Of a stretch of DNA of 64,000 bases, positions 1 to 7,574 are shown piece after piece (position 1 is the first letter of the stretch; every line of letters starts with the position of its first letter). This stretch comes from Eubacterium sp. (GTDB lineage: Bacteria > Bacillota > Clostridia > Lachnospirales > Lachnospiraceae), in the NCBI GenBank assembly GCA_017480495.1, contig JAFVAQ010000037.1, positions 48,629-112,628 of the forward strand, written 5' to 3'. The notes beneath the pieces are model-generated. The model was not told where the DNA came from, did not search any database, and saw only the letters and a list, made by a program, of their open reading frames with translations. A program made the translations under genes and the position numbers.

Positions 1-773
1 CTAACAGGGGTATTCTTATAACTCCAGATGGAGAAGAATTCCTGGGATACGCCAGACAGGTGTGTGACCAGTTTGATATTCTGTCTGATCACTATATAGA
101 TAAGAAGAATAGGCATAAGTTCAGTGTTTCTATGCAGCATTATTCCTTTGCTGTAAAGGCTTTCGTTGAAGTAGTAGAGCAGTACGGAATGGATAGCTTT
201 GAGTTTGCAGTTCATGAAACGAAAACTATGGAGGTTATCGAAAATGTAAAGAACTTCAAGTCTGAAATCGGAGTTCTATACCTGAATGATTTTAACGAGA
301 AGGTTCTGAATAAGTTATTCTCCGTTAATAATCTTGAATTTAAAGAGCTTTTTACGTGTGATACTTATGTATATATAAGTTCAAACCATCCTTTGGCAGA
401 TAAGAAGGTTATATCCATGAAGGAACTGCAAAAATATCCGGTTCTTTCGTTTGATCAGGGAATGAACAGTTCGCTTTTCCTGGCAGAGGAACAGTTTAGT
501 ACCTATGATTATTCTAGAATCATAAAGGCTAATGATAGAGCAACTATACTGAATCTGATGGTCGGACTTAATGGATATACCCTTTGCTCCGGTATTATCA
601 GTGAAGATCTGAACGGAGATGGATATGTTGCCATTCCTCTTAAGGAGAAAAATAAAATGAGGATTGGCTATATCAAGCGCAAGGATACATCCTTAAGTGA
701 GATTGGTAAACTATATATAGACGAGCTGTCGAAGTACGAAGCTTATGTCTTTGATAAGAAAAATGCAAAATAA
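1..773 (+). CDS. LysR-family transcriptional regulator, 5'-truncated by window edge
   Basis: Seen: the reading frame is open from base 3 and reads NRGILITPDGEEFLGYARQV before the first internal GTG. This matches the end of a LysR helix-turn-helix and its linker helix, so the DNA-binding domain lies mostly outside the window. The remaining ~235 residues look like the periplasmic-binding-like effector domain of LysR proteins, with a typical segment reading YVYISSNHPLADKK. Family knowledge: LysR proteins usually activate nearby genes in response to a small effector. Neighbours are an Rrf2 regulator on the other strand and metY-cysK, so a sulfur or amino-acid signal is plausible but inferred. The effector cannot be named from sequence. 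Confidence 0.85.
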   Translation, partial: NRGILITPDGEEFLGYARQVCDQFDILSDHYIDKKNRHKFSVSMQHYSFAVKAFVEVVEQYGMDSFEFAVHETKTMEVIENVKNFKSEIGVLYLNDFNEKVLNKLFSVNNLEFKELFTCDTYVYISSNHPLADKKVISMKELQKYPVLSFDQGMNSSLFLAEEQFSTYDYSRIIKANDRATILNLMVGLNGYTLCSGIISEDLNGDGYVAIPLKEKNKMRIGYIKRKDTSLSEIGKLYIDELSKYEAYVFDKKNAK

Positions 774-780
774 AATGTGA

Positions 781-1179
781 TTAATTAATATAATCGCTTA
801 GTTTCTTATTGTAGAAGAAGTCATGTGTGAGTTCGCTGTACTCTTTCCATAGAGGGAGCGTCTCACACTTTTTTCGTCTAGGACAGGCAGGCGCTCCTTT
901 TACCAAGCAAGCCACGGGTGTGAGAGTGCCTTCCATAAGTTCTATTATTTCGCCTAGGTTATAATCCTCAGGCTTTCTGCATAGCTTATATCCGCCGCCT
1001 TTGCCGCTGGCGCCAACTATAAGCTTACCTGAAACCATTTCCTTTACTATGGCTTCTAAATATTTCTTCGAGATATCCTGTCTCTCAGCTATATCCTTTA
1101 GGGGAATATAACTCCCTGTATCATTTTTAGCTAGATCGATCAACACTCTGATTGCATATCTTCCTTTTGTAGATATCAT
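781..1179 (-). CDS. Rrf2-family regulator with IscR-type cysteine triad
   Basis: 132 residues, the normal Rrf2 length. It has an N-terminal winged helix (starts MISTKGRYAIRVLIDLA), the conserved GxxGGY wing (SGKGGGYKL, about residues 59-66) and three cysteines at 91, 99 and 105 in CLVKGAPACPRRKKC. This spacing resembles the Fe-S ligands of IscR and differs from CymR, which lacks the triad. Family knowledge: such proteins repress Fe-S or cysteine genes depending on cluster or sulfur status. It is divergent from metY-cysK, so it is a candidate regulator of that operon (inference). The start is supported by AAGGAGGAAGG just upstream. The gene ends 7 bases from the LysR stop, tail to tail. Confidence 0.88.
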   Translation of the reverse strand: MISTKGRYAIRVLIDLAKNDTGSYIPLKDIAERQDISKKYLEAIVKEMVSGKLIVGASGKGGGYKLCRKPEDYNLGEIIELMEGTLTPVACLVKGAPACPRRKKCETLPLWKEYSELTHDFFYNKKLSDYIN

Positions 1180-1248
1180 TTTGCCTTCCTCCTTATTTAT
1201 CTCGTTCTGATTTATACCCCTTTAAGCAGGATAAAGAATCATTTTCAC

Positions 1249-1263
1249 CCTATTATATATAGG
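1249..1263. promoter_or_regulatory. Dyad CCTAT-N5-ATAGG near the rrf2 start
   Basis: Perfect 5-5-5 inverted repeat CCTATTATATATAGG in the rrf2/metY intergenic region, about 70 bases upstream of the rrf2 start. Its half-sites recur in inverted order at 1356-1374. Candidate regulator site; no binding data. Confidence 0.3.
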
Positions 1264-1355
1264 TTAAGTGGGTTATTCAAGAGTGAAGCCATTTATAGAT
1301 TGCTAAAATAATCAAAAAGACCGCAAAAACACTGTAAAATAAAGGAAAAACAAGG

Positions 1356-1374
1356 TTATAGGAATTTCCTATAA
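1356..1374. promoter_or_regulatory. 19-bp perfect dyad upstream of metY promoter
   Basis: TTATAGGAATTTCCTATAA is a perfect 9-1-9 inverted repeat. It sits about 43 bases upstream of the metY -35 box and about 87 bases before the expected transcript start. Position and symmetry suit a LysR or Rrf2 operator. The assignment is inference. The 333-base gap between rrf2 and metY otherwise holds only the promoter and dyads listed here; no S-box or T-box leader was recognised. Confidence 0.4.
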
Positions 1375-1416
1375 TCAGCGCAAAGTATTTCCAATGGCTT
1401 ATAACGTTAAAACCTA

Positions 1417-1445
1417 TTGACTGGGTAGGTGAATAGTGATATTAT
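1417..1445 (+). promoter_or_regulatory. Sigma-A-type promoter of metY-cysK
   Basis: TTGACT (1417-1422), a 17-base spacer, then TATTAT (1440-1445), a near-consensus vegetative promoter. The expected transcript start is about 1452, about 60 bases before the metY ATG. Confidence 0.55.
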
Positions 1446-1450
1446 TCACC
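1428..1450. promoter_or_regulatory. Dyad overlapping the metY -10 box, candidate operator
   Basis: GGTGAATA (1428-1435), a 7-base spacer and TATTCACC (1443-1450) form a perfect 8-bp inverted repeat lying over the spacer and -10 hexamer. A protein bound here would block RNA polymerase, so it is a good repressor site. The Rrf2 protein encoded next door is the obvious candidate (inference). Confidence 0.45.
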
Positions 1451-1512
1451 CATCGAACGAAAAAACATGTTTTTTAAAAATGAATTTTTCACCATCAAGG
1501 AGGATTAATATT

Positions 1513-2793
1513 ATGAGCAATTACAAATTTGAAACACTTCAGTTACACGTAGGTCAGGAACAACCAGATCCAGCAACAGATGCAAGAGCTGTTCCAATTT
1601 ATCAGACAACATCATATGTATTCAGAAACAGCCAGCATGCAGCAGACAGATTTGGCCTTGCTGATCCAGGAAATATTTATGGAAGACTTACAAATTCAAC
1701 TCAGGGAGTATTCGAGGATAGAATAGCTGCTCTTGAAGGAGGAAGCGCTGGACTTGCAGTTGCATCTGGAGCAGCAGCTATATCATATACTATACAGGCT
1801 CTCGCAGCTAACGGTGGTCACATCGTAGCACAGAAGACAATCTACGGAGGAAGCTACAACCTGTTAGCACATACACTTCCACAGTACGGAATAAATACTT
1901 CATTTGTAGACATTCACAATCTGGAGGAAGTTAAGGCAGCTATAACAGCTGATACAAGAGCTATTTACCTTGAGACACTTGGAAATCCAAATAGTGATAT
2001 TCCTGATATCGATGCTGTAGCAGAGATAGCACATTCAAATGGTATTCCAGTAGTTGTTGATAACACATTTGGTACTCCATACCTCATTCGTCCAATCGAG
2101 CACGGAGCTGATATAGTAGTACATTCTGCTACAAAGTTCATCGGAGGTCATGGAACAACTCTTGGCGGTGTTATCGTTGAGTCAGGTAAGTTCAACTGGA
2201 AGGAGAGCGGAAAATACCCTAACATCGCAGCTCCAAACCCAAGCTATCACGGAGTATCTTTCTACGACGTTGTTGGCCCAGCTGCATTTGTTACATATAT
2301 TCGTGCTATTCTCCTAAGAGATACAGGATCAACACTTTCACCATTTAATGCATTCCTTCTTCTTCAGGGTACTGAGACACTTTCCCTTAGACTTGAGAGA
2401 CATGCAGAGAATACTAAGAAGGTAGTTGAGTTCCTCAGCAATCATCCAAAGGTAGAAAAAGTAAATCATCCTTCACTTCCAGATCATCCAGATAATGAGC
2501 TGTACAAGAAGTACTTCCCTAATGGTGGAGCATCTATCTTCACATTTGACATCAAGGGCGGAAAGGAAGAGGCTTGGAGATTCATCGACAACCTCAAGAT
2601 ATTCTCACTTCTTGCAAATGTAGCTGATGTTAAGAGTCTTGTTATTCATCCAGCATCAACAACTCACTCACAGCTTTCAGAGGAAGAACTTCTGGATCAG
2701 GGCATCAAGCAGAGTACTATTCGTCTTTCAATCGGTACAGAGCATATTGATGATATTATCGCTGATCTTGAAAATGGATTTGCAGCAGTATAA
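1513..2793 (+). CDS. metY: O-acetylhomoserine sulfhydrylase (PLP-dependent)
   Basis: Makes homocysteine from O-acetylhomoserine and sulfide (or methionine from methanethiol) in the cytosol. 426 residues, the normal size for the MetY branch of the Cys/Met-metabolism PLP family. The PLP lysine is in HSATKFIGGHG (K208), preceded by the cofactor aspartate in VVDNTFGTPY. A long insert in the C-terminal half separates MetY from the shorter MetB/MetC types. An upstream GTG at 1429 is in frame but has no ribosome site and lies before the expected transcript start. The ATG at 1513 follows AAGGAGGATT and gives the family N-terminus. cysK lies 79 bases downstream, probably in the same transcript, so this pair captures sulfide into both Met and Cys. 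Confidence 0.93.
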   Translation: MSNYKFETLQLHVGQEQPDPATDARAVPIYQTTSYVFRNSQHAADRFGLADPGNIYGRLTNSTQGVFEDRIAALEGGSAGLAVASGAAAISYTIQALAANGGHIVAQKTIYGGSYNLLAHTLPQYGINTSFVDIHNLEEVKAAITADTRAIYLETLGNPNSDIPDIDAVAEIAHSNGIPVVVDNTFGTPYLIRPIEHGADIVVHSATKFIGGHGTTLGGVIVESGKFNWKESGKYPNIAAPNPSYHGVSFYDVVGPAAFVTYIRAILLRDTGSTLSPFNAFLLLQGTETLSLRLERHAENTKKVVEFLSNHPKVEKVNHPSLPDHPDNELYKKYFPNGGASIFTFDIKGGKEEAWRFIDNLKIFSLLANVADVKSLVIHPASTTHSQLSEEELLDQGIKQSTIRLSIGTEHIDDIIADLENGFAAV

Positions 2794-2872
2794 GGATAGA
2801 TATATAATATCTAAGGAATATAAAACATAAAAAAATATTTTAAATAATAATAGAAAGGCAGGTCATATAACT

Positions 2873-3808
2873 ATGGCGAATATATACAAAGGAACACTTG
2901 GATTAATAGGTAACACCCCACTTGTAGAAGTGGTAAATATTGAGAAGGAACTTGGACTTGAGGCTACAATCCTTGTCAAGTTGGAGTACTTTAATCCAGC
3001 TGGTAGTGTTAAGGACCGTATAGCTAAAGCAATGATTGAGGATGCTGAAGAGAAAGGAATACTTAAGGCAGATTCAGTTATTATTGAGCCTACCTCAGGA
3101 AATACAGGTATAGGACTTGCCGCTATTGCCGCTGCAAAGGGATATCGTATCATCCTTACTATGCCTGAGACTATGAGTGTTGAGAGAAGAAATATCCTCA
3201 AGGCTTATGGTGCTGAGCTTGTACTTACTGAAGGTGCTAAGGGTATGAAGGGCGCTATTGAGAAGGCTCAGGAGCTTTCAGAGGAGATTCCTAATAGCTT
3301 TATTCCTGGTCAGTTTGTTAACCCAGCCAATCCAGCCATCCATAAGGCAACTACAGGTCCTGAGATCTGGAAGGATACAGATGGAAATGTAGATATCTTC
3401 ATCGCTGGTGTTGGTACAGGTGGAACTGTAACAGGTACAGGAGAATACCTTAAGGAGCAGAATCCAAATGTTAAGGTTGTTGCTCTTGAACCAGAGGATT
3501 CACCAGTTCTTTCTGAGGGTAGAAGTGGAGCTCACAAGATTCAGGGTATCGGTGCTGGATTCGTTCCAGATGTTCTGAATACAGATGTATTCGATGAAGT
3601 ATTCAAGGCTTCAAATCAGGATGCCTTTGAAACAGCTAAGCTTCTTGCAGCAAAAGAGGGTATATCTGTTGGTATATCTTCAGGAGCAGCTCTTTTTGGT
3701 GCTATTACTCTGGCTAAGAAGCCTGAGAATAAGGGCAAGGTAATAGTTGCACTTCTTCCAGATAGTGGTGATAGATATTATTCAACACCTCTCTTTACAG
3801 AAGGCTAA
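2873..3808 (+). CDS. cysK: Cysteine synthase A (O-acetylserine sulfhydrylase)
   Basis: Converts O-acetylserine and sulfide to cysteine. 311 residues, as usual for CysK. It shows the PLP lysine K47 in NPAGSVKDR, the substrate loop TSGNTG (about residues 69-74), the phosphate-binding glycine run GTGGTVTGTG and the C-terminal PDSGDRYYST motif. The start has GAAAGGCAGG upstream. It follows metY with only 79 bases between and is closed by a strong terminator, so metY-cysK is most likely a bicistronic sulfur operon. No serine acetyltransferase gene (cysE) is present in the window. Confidence 0.96.
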   Translation: MANIYKGTLGLIGNTPLVEVVNIEKELGLEATILVKLEYFNPAGSVKDRIAKAMIEDAEEKGILKADSVIIEPTSGNTGIGLAAIAAAKGYRIILTMPETMSVERRNILKAYGAELVLTEGAKGMKGAIEKAQELSEEIPNSFIPGQFVNPANPAIHKATTGPEIWKDTDGNVDIFIAGVGTGGTVTGTGEYLKEQNPNVKVVALEPEDSPVLSEGRSGAHKIQGIGAGFVPDVLNTDVFDEVFKASNQDAFETAKLLAAKEGISVGISSGAALFGAITLAKKPENKGKVIVALLPDSGDRYYSTPLFTEG

Positions 3809-3851
3809 TGTTATATAAACCGACTATTAATATAGTAAAATGAAAACGAAG

Positions 3852-3887
3852 TATACCACTCAGTTTTAGGCTGAGTGGTATATTTTT
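3852..3887 (+). terminator. Rho-independent terminator after cysK
   Basis: Perfect 12-bp stem (TATACCACTCAG / CTGAGTGGTATA) with a 7-base loop, followed by TTTTTG. Confidence 0.85.
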
Positions 3888-3974
3888 GTGTGTGGAAGAA
3901 CAAAGAATTTAGGCATGAGTTCTTTCCTATAGTTAGTTATAACTTATTATTATAAAAGTTATTTAAAAATATTC

Positions 3975-4003
3975 TTGAAATTTTAATGTTGCTATGGTAT
4001 AAC
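3975..4003 (+). promoter_or_regulatory. Promoter of feoA-feoB
   Basis: TTGAAA (3975-3980), a 17-base spacer and TATAAC (3998-4003). An AT-rich dyad (ATAACTT...AAGTTAT, 3939-3962) lies just upstream, and three direct repeats lie downstream of the transcript start. Confidence 0.55.
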
Positions 4004-4020
4004 TAATGCGGATTAAATAT

Positions 4021-4070
4021 ATCTAATATAATATACATATATCTAATACAATATACATATATCTAATGAC
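4021..4070 (+). repeat. 2.5 tandem 20-bp repeats in the feoA leader
   Basis: Units ATCTAATATAATATACATAT (4021-4040) and ATCTAATACAATATACATAT (4041-4060) differ by one base. A half unit, ATCTAATGAC, follows at 4061-4070. They fall between the predicted transcript start and the feoA ribosome site. Function unknown; an iron-regulator binding array or a slippage-prone leader are both possible. Confidence 0.6.
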
Positions 4071-4093
4071 AAACATTTCAAAGGGGTAAAAAC

Positions 4094-4312
4094 ATGAATT
4101 TAAATGACGCAGAGTTAGGCAAGGAATACATCATAGCTGATGTAAATACTGATGGTGACGAGGAAATGGAAGGCTTTCTTTTTTCATTAGGTTGCTACAG
4201 TGGTGAGAAGATAACAGTCGTTGACAAGAAGAAGAATCTTGTTGTTTCTATCAAGGATGCTAGGTACAACATAGATCCTGAGCTGGCAGCGGCTATTCTT
4301 ATTAATTCATAA
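4094..4312 (+). CDS. feoA: FeoA-domain ferrous iron transport protein A
   Basis: 72 residues, a single SH3-like FeoA domain. It includes the pattern of glycines and hydrophobics around FLFSLGCYSGEKITVV and a C-terminal strand ending in the IDPELAAAILI helix typical of the family. Family knowledge: a small cytosolic partner that supports Fe(II) uptake by FeoB. It lies 36 bases upstream of feoB under a shared promoter. The ribosome site AAAGGGG lies at normal distance from the ATG. Confidence 0.88.
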   Translation: MNLNDAELGKEYIIADVNTDGDEEMEGFLFSLGCYSGEKITVVDKKKNLVVSIKDARYNIDPELAAAILINS

Positions 4313-4348
4313 TTAATTTTTATAATACACTATCAAGGAGGAATGATT

Positions 4349-6340
4349 ATGAGAATCGCGTTAACGGGTAATCCTAATAGTGGTAAGACCACTATGTATA
4401 ACGCTCTTACTGGCCGTAAGGAAAAAATAGGTAACTGGGCCGGTGTTACTGTAGACAAGAAAGAGAGCCCTATCAAGAAAGCTTATGTTGAAGGAAGCGA
4501 GGAGCTTATTGCAGTCGATCTGCCAGGAGCTTATTCTATGTCACCTTTTACATCTGAGGAGAGTATCACTAGTAGCTACGTAAAGCATGAGAATCCTGAT
4601 GCTATCATTAATATCGTAGATGCTACAAACCTCAGTCGAAGCCTTTTCTTTACAACTCAGCTTCTGGAGCTTGGCGTTCCTGTTGTTGTTGCTCTTAATA
4701 AGAGTGATATAAATGATAAGAAGGGCAATAAGATAGATATCGAGAAGTTATCTGAGAAGCTTGGATGTCCTGTAGTAAGAACAGTATCAACTTCAGACGA
4801 AGGACTTAAGGACGCTGTTAAAGCTGCTGCAGCTCTTAATGGTAAAGGACAGAAGGCTCCTTATACAGAGGGAGATATCGATCTTACAAATAAGGAAGAG
4901 GTTGAAAAGGCAGATAGAGCGCGTTTCGACTATGTAAATTCAATTGTTAAAGAGGTTGAGGTTCGTAAGACCTTAACAAAGGATAAAAATATTGGAGATA
5001 AGATAGATAAGATTGTAACAAATCCTATTATTGGTCTTCTCATATTTGCTGGTATTATGTGGGTTGTTTTCTATGTATCACAGACAACGGTTGGTACATG
5101 GCTTGCAGATATACTTGTTGGTTGGATAGAGACCTTCCAGGGATGGGCAGGAGACAAACTGGCAGATGCAAATCCACTTGTTTACGCACTTTTAGTTGAT
5201 GGTATTATCGGTGGTGTTGGTGCCGTTGTTGGTTTCCTTCCACTTGTAATGGTAATGTACTTCCTTATCGCACTCCTCGAGGATTGCGGTTATATGTCAA
5301 GAGCAACAGTTGTTCTTGATCCAATATTCAAGAGAGTAGGTCTTTCAGGTAAGTCTGTTATTCCTATGATCATCGGAACAGGTTGTGGTATTCCAGCTAT
5401 TATGGCATGCCGTACAATCCGTAACCAGAGAGAAAAGAGAGCAACAGCTATGCTGGCAACATTTATGCCATGTGGAGCTAAGCTTCCAGTAATAGCGCTT
5501 TTTGCAGGTGCATTCTTCCCAGAATCTAAGTGGGTTAGCTTTGTAGCATATATGGGCGGTATCGCACTTGTACTGCTCGGAGCTCTTCTCATCAAGGCAA
5601 TTACAGCAGCTAAGTTCAGAAAGTCATTCTTTATTATTGAGCTTCCTGAATATAAGGTTCCAAGTCTTAAATTTGCATTCTTCTCAATGCTTGAGAGAGG
5701 TAAGGCTTATATTATTAAGGCAGGTACAATTATTCTTGTATGTAATACAGTAGTTCAGATTATGCAGAGCTTTAACTGGCACTTCCAGGCAGTTGAAGAA
5801 GGAGCAGAGGATACATCCATCCTTGCTTCTATAGCAGGTCCATTCGGATATCTTCTTGTTCCAATCGTTGGTATAGCAGCTTGGCAGCTTGCAGCAGCAG
5901 CTATCACAGGTTTCATTGCAAAGGAAAATGTAGTTGGTACTATCGCAACAGTTTATGCTATTACAAACCTTGTTGATCCTAATGAGCTGGAGCTTGTTGG
6001 AAGCGGAAATGCAGTAGCAGTTGCAATGGGTATTACAAAGGTAGCAGCACTTGCTTATCTGATGTTTAACCTCTATTCACCACCTTGCTTCGCGGCCCTC
6101 GGTGCTATGAACTCTGAGATGCAGAGTAAGAAATGGTTGTGGGGAGCTATTGGACTTCAGTTAGGAACAGGATACACTGTTGGATTCCTTATCTATCAGA
6201 TAGGAACACTTATTACAACAGGTGCATTTGGAGCAGGCTTCGTAGGCGGACTTATATTCGAGGTTGTATTCGCAGCAATCCTCTTTGGTATCATCCGTCA
6301 CAACAATAAGGCTGTAGCTGTTGATTATAAGTTAGCTTAG
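4349..6340 (+). CDS. feoB: Ferrous iron transporter FeoB (stand-alone form)
   Basis: Membrane Fe(II) transporter with an N-terminal GTPase. Visible G motifs are GNPNSGKTT (G1, from residue 7), DLPGAYS (G3) and NKSD (G4). Two Gate domains follow, with GTGCGIPAIMACR and MPCGAKLPVIALF, their cysteines being conserved in FeoB. About ten hydrophobic segments run from residue 225 to the end. 663 residues, a little shorter than the fused protein at 7575. An ATG at 4343 lies only one base after AAGGAGG, so the ATG at 4349 (7-base spacing) is the better start. Transcribed with feoA. Confidence 0.95.
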   Translation: MRIALTGNPNSGKTTMYNALTGRKEKIGNWAGVTVDKKESPIKKAYVEGSEELIAVDLPGAYSMSPFTSEESITSSYVKHENPDAIINIVDATNLSRSLFFTTQLLELGVPVVVALNKSDINDKKGNKIDIEKLSEKLGCPVVRTVSTSDEGLKDAVKAAAALNGKGQKAPYTEGDIDLTNKEEVEKADRARFDYVNSIVKEVEVRKTLTKDKNIGDKIDKIVTNPIIGLLIFAGIMWVVFYVSQTTVGTWLADILVGWIETFQGWAGDKLADANPLVYALLVDGIIGGVGAVVGFLPLVMVMYFLIALLEDCGYMSRATVVLDPIFKRVGLSGKSVIPMIIGTGCGIPAIMACRTIRNQREKRATAMLATFMPCGAKLPVIALFAGAFFPESKWVSFVAYMGGIALVLLGALLIKAITAAKFRKSFFIIELPEYKVPSLKFAFFSMLERGKAYIIKAGTIILVCNTVVQIMQSFNWHFQAVEEGAEDTSILASIAGPFGYLLVPIVGIAAWQLAAAAITGFIAKENVVGTIATVYAITNLVDPNELELVGSGNAVAVAMGITKVAALAYLMFNLYSPPCFAALGAMNSEMQSKKWLWGAIGLQLGTGYTVGFLIYQIGTLITTGAFGAGFVGGLIFEVVFAAILFGIIRHNNKAVAVDYKLA

Positions 6341-6410
6341 TTAAGATAAGTTACAATTAATATGTATATACTCCTGCTTGGCGGGATATATAATAAACTC
6401 CTTTGATGCA

Positions 6411-6447
6411 GAATCGCCACACTTAATCCGTGTGGCGATTCTTTTAT
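6411..6447. terminator. Bidirectional terminator between feoB and AEC permease
   Basis: Perfect 12-bp stem GAATCGCCACAC / GTGTGGCGATTC with a 7-base loop, followed by TTTTATTA. It lies between convergent genes and is probably used from both sides. Confidence 0.8.
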
Positions 6448-6454
6448 TATAATC

Positions 6455-7378
6455 TTATAACATAGTTGTAAATATACTCATTAACACGGTTATCGTTGCC
6501 ATCGAAGCAATAGTTGAAACAGTAATGGCGCTAGATAGTAGCTCTGTATCCTCGCCCATTTTTTCAGACTGAATGAGTGGCAGGTTACCTATTGGCATCT
6601 CTGCCATGAGGCATATGCCAAGAATTGTTATATCATCACAGTGCGCGGCTCTAAGTATAAAGAAGAGCGCTACAGGTACCAGTATCATTCGGATCAGAAT
6701 GTAAGCCCAAATCCTTATATTCTTTAGTCCCTTAGTAATATCTGATCTTGCGATAGATACACCGAGGAGTGCCATTGATAGGAAGACTGTGGCATTTCCG
6801 ATGTAGCTTATACTGCTTGAAATAATAAGTGGTGGCTTCAGGTCAAACCAGAAAACTACGAGTGCAAGCAGTGCCATGATGGTTCCCGGACTAAAGACCT
6901 TCTTAAGATTCATTTTCTCTTTGCCGCGTCCGAGAATCGTTATTCCGTGTGTATAGAAGAGCAGGCTGTACATGACATTACATACGATTACATATAAAAT
7001 GGCATTTTCTGGCAGGATTGCTCTAGCTACAGGAATTCCGATGAAACCGACATTTGTATAAACGGTCATTAGGTTGAAGAACCTTTGATTATCCCTTTCG
7101 ACTCTTAGAATAATTGGAAGTATGAATCCTAGAATAACAAGGAATATATAGAATAGTGCGCCGATAATGAGCGCTTCTATTAGATCCTCATGCGTTGCAG
7201 ATACATTTCCAGATAACATGGATGCAAGTATCAGTGCGGGGTTACAGATATCCATGATAATAACTGATATTTTTTGAGAGGTCGTGTTATCGATGACCTC
7301 TCTTTTATATAGATAGATTCCGATAGCAACCAGGATGGTTATAACTCCCATTTGCTCTAGTGTAACGATGGTACTCAT
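6455..7378 (-). CDS. AEC-family (auxin efflux carrier-like) permease
   Basis: 307 residues with about ten hydrophobic membrane segments and little else. The pattern is that of AEC/MalP-type carriers, with a polar break in the first half (MDICNPALILASML, about residues 42-55) and a matching one in the second half. Family knowledge: members move malate, other dicarboxylates or unidentified anions; the substrate cannot be read from sequence. The gene is set between two Feo systems, convergent with feoB and divergent from the feoAB fusion. A link to iron, for example export of an organic acid chelator, is only a guess. Confidence 0.75.
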   Translation of the reverse strand: MSTIVTLEQMGVITILVAIGIYLYKREVIDNTTSQKISVIIMDICNPALILASMLSGNVSATHEDLIEALIIGALFYIFLVILGFILPIILRVERDNQRFFNLMTVYTNVGFIGIPVARAILPENAILYVIVCNVMYSLLFYTHGITILGRGKEKMNLKKVFSPGTIMALLALVVFWFDLKPPLIISSSISYIGNATVFLSMALLGVSIARSDITKGLKNIRIWAYILIRMILVPVALFFILRAAHCDDITILGICLMAEMPIGNLPLIQSEKMGEDTELLSSAITVSTIASMATITVLMSIFTTML

Positions 7379-7453
7379 TTATAATTCCTTTACGACCTTT
7401 TGTAAGCGTCAGTTTTTAGGTGACAATAGCTTAAATGTTTCAAGTGACTAATT

Positions 7454-7468
7454 GATTATATAATAATC
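7454..7468. promoter_or_regulatory. Dyad GATTAT-ATA-ATAATC, possible metalloregulator box
   Basis: Perfect 15-bp AT-rich inverted repeat in the divergent region between the AEC permease and the fused FeoAB gene. It recalls Fur/DtxR-type boxes in its GAT...ATC half-sites but is too short to assign with confidence. Confidence 0.3.
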
Positions 7469-7574
7469 GAGATATATTGCAATAAAAATGTATAACATTT
7501 CTCGTTGCATTTTTACGTAGGTTAAAGTAACATAACTTACTGTAAATAGGATTTACATCAGAGGAGTTAATTAA

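Noticed and set aside
1429-1512. N-terminal extension of metY from GTG 1429
   Set aside because: It lies within the promoter and operator, has no ribosome site, and adds 28 residues not typical of MetY.
1180-1512. SAM riboswitch or T-box leader before metY-cysK
   Set aside because: No S-box or T-box core pattern was seen; the symmetry present is better explained by protein-binding dyads.
4021-4070. Short CRISPR-like array
   Set aside because: Units are directly adjacent without spacers, only 2.5 copies, and no cas gene is present.
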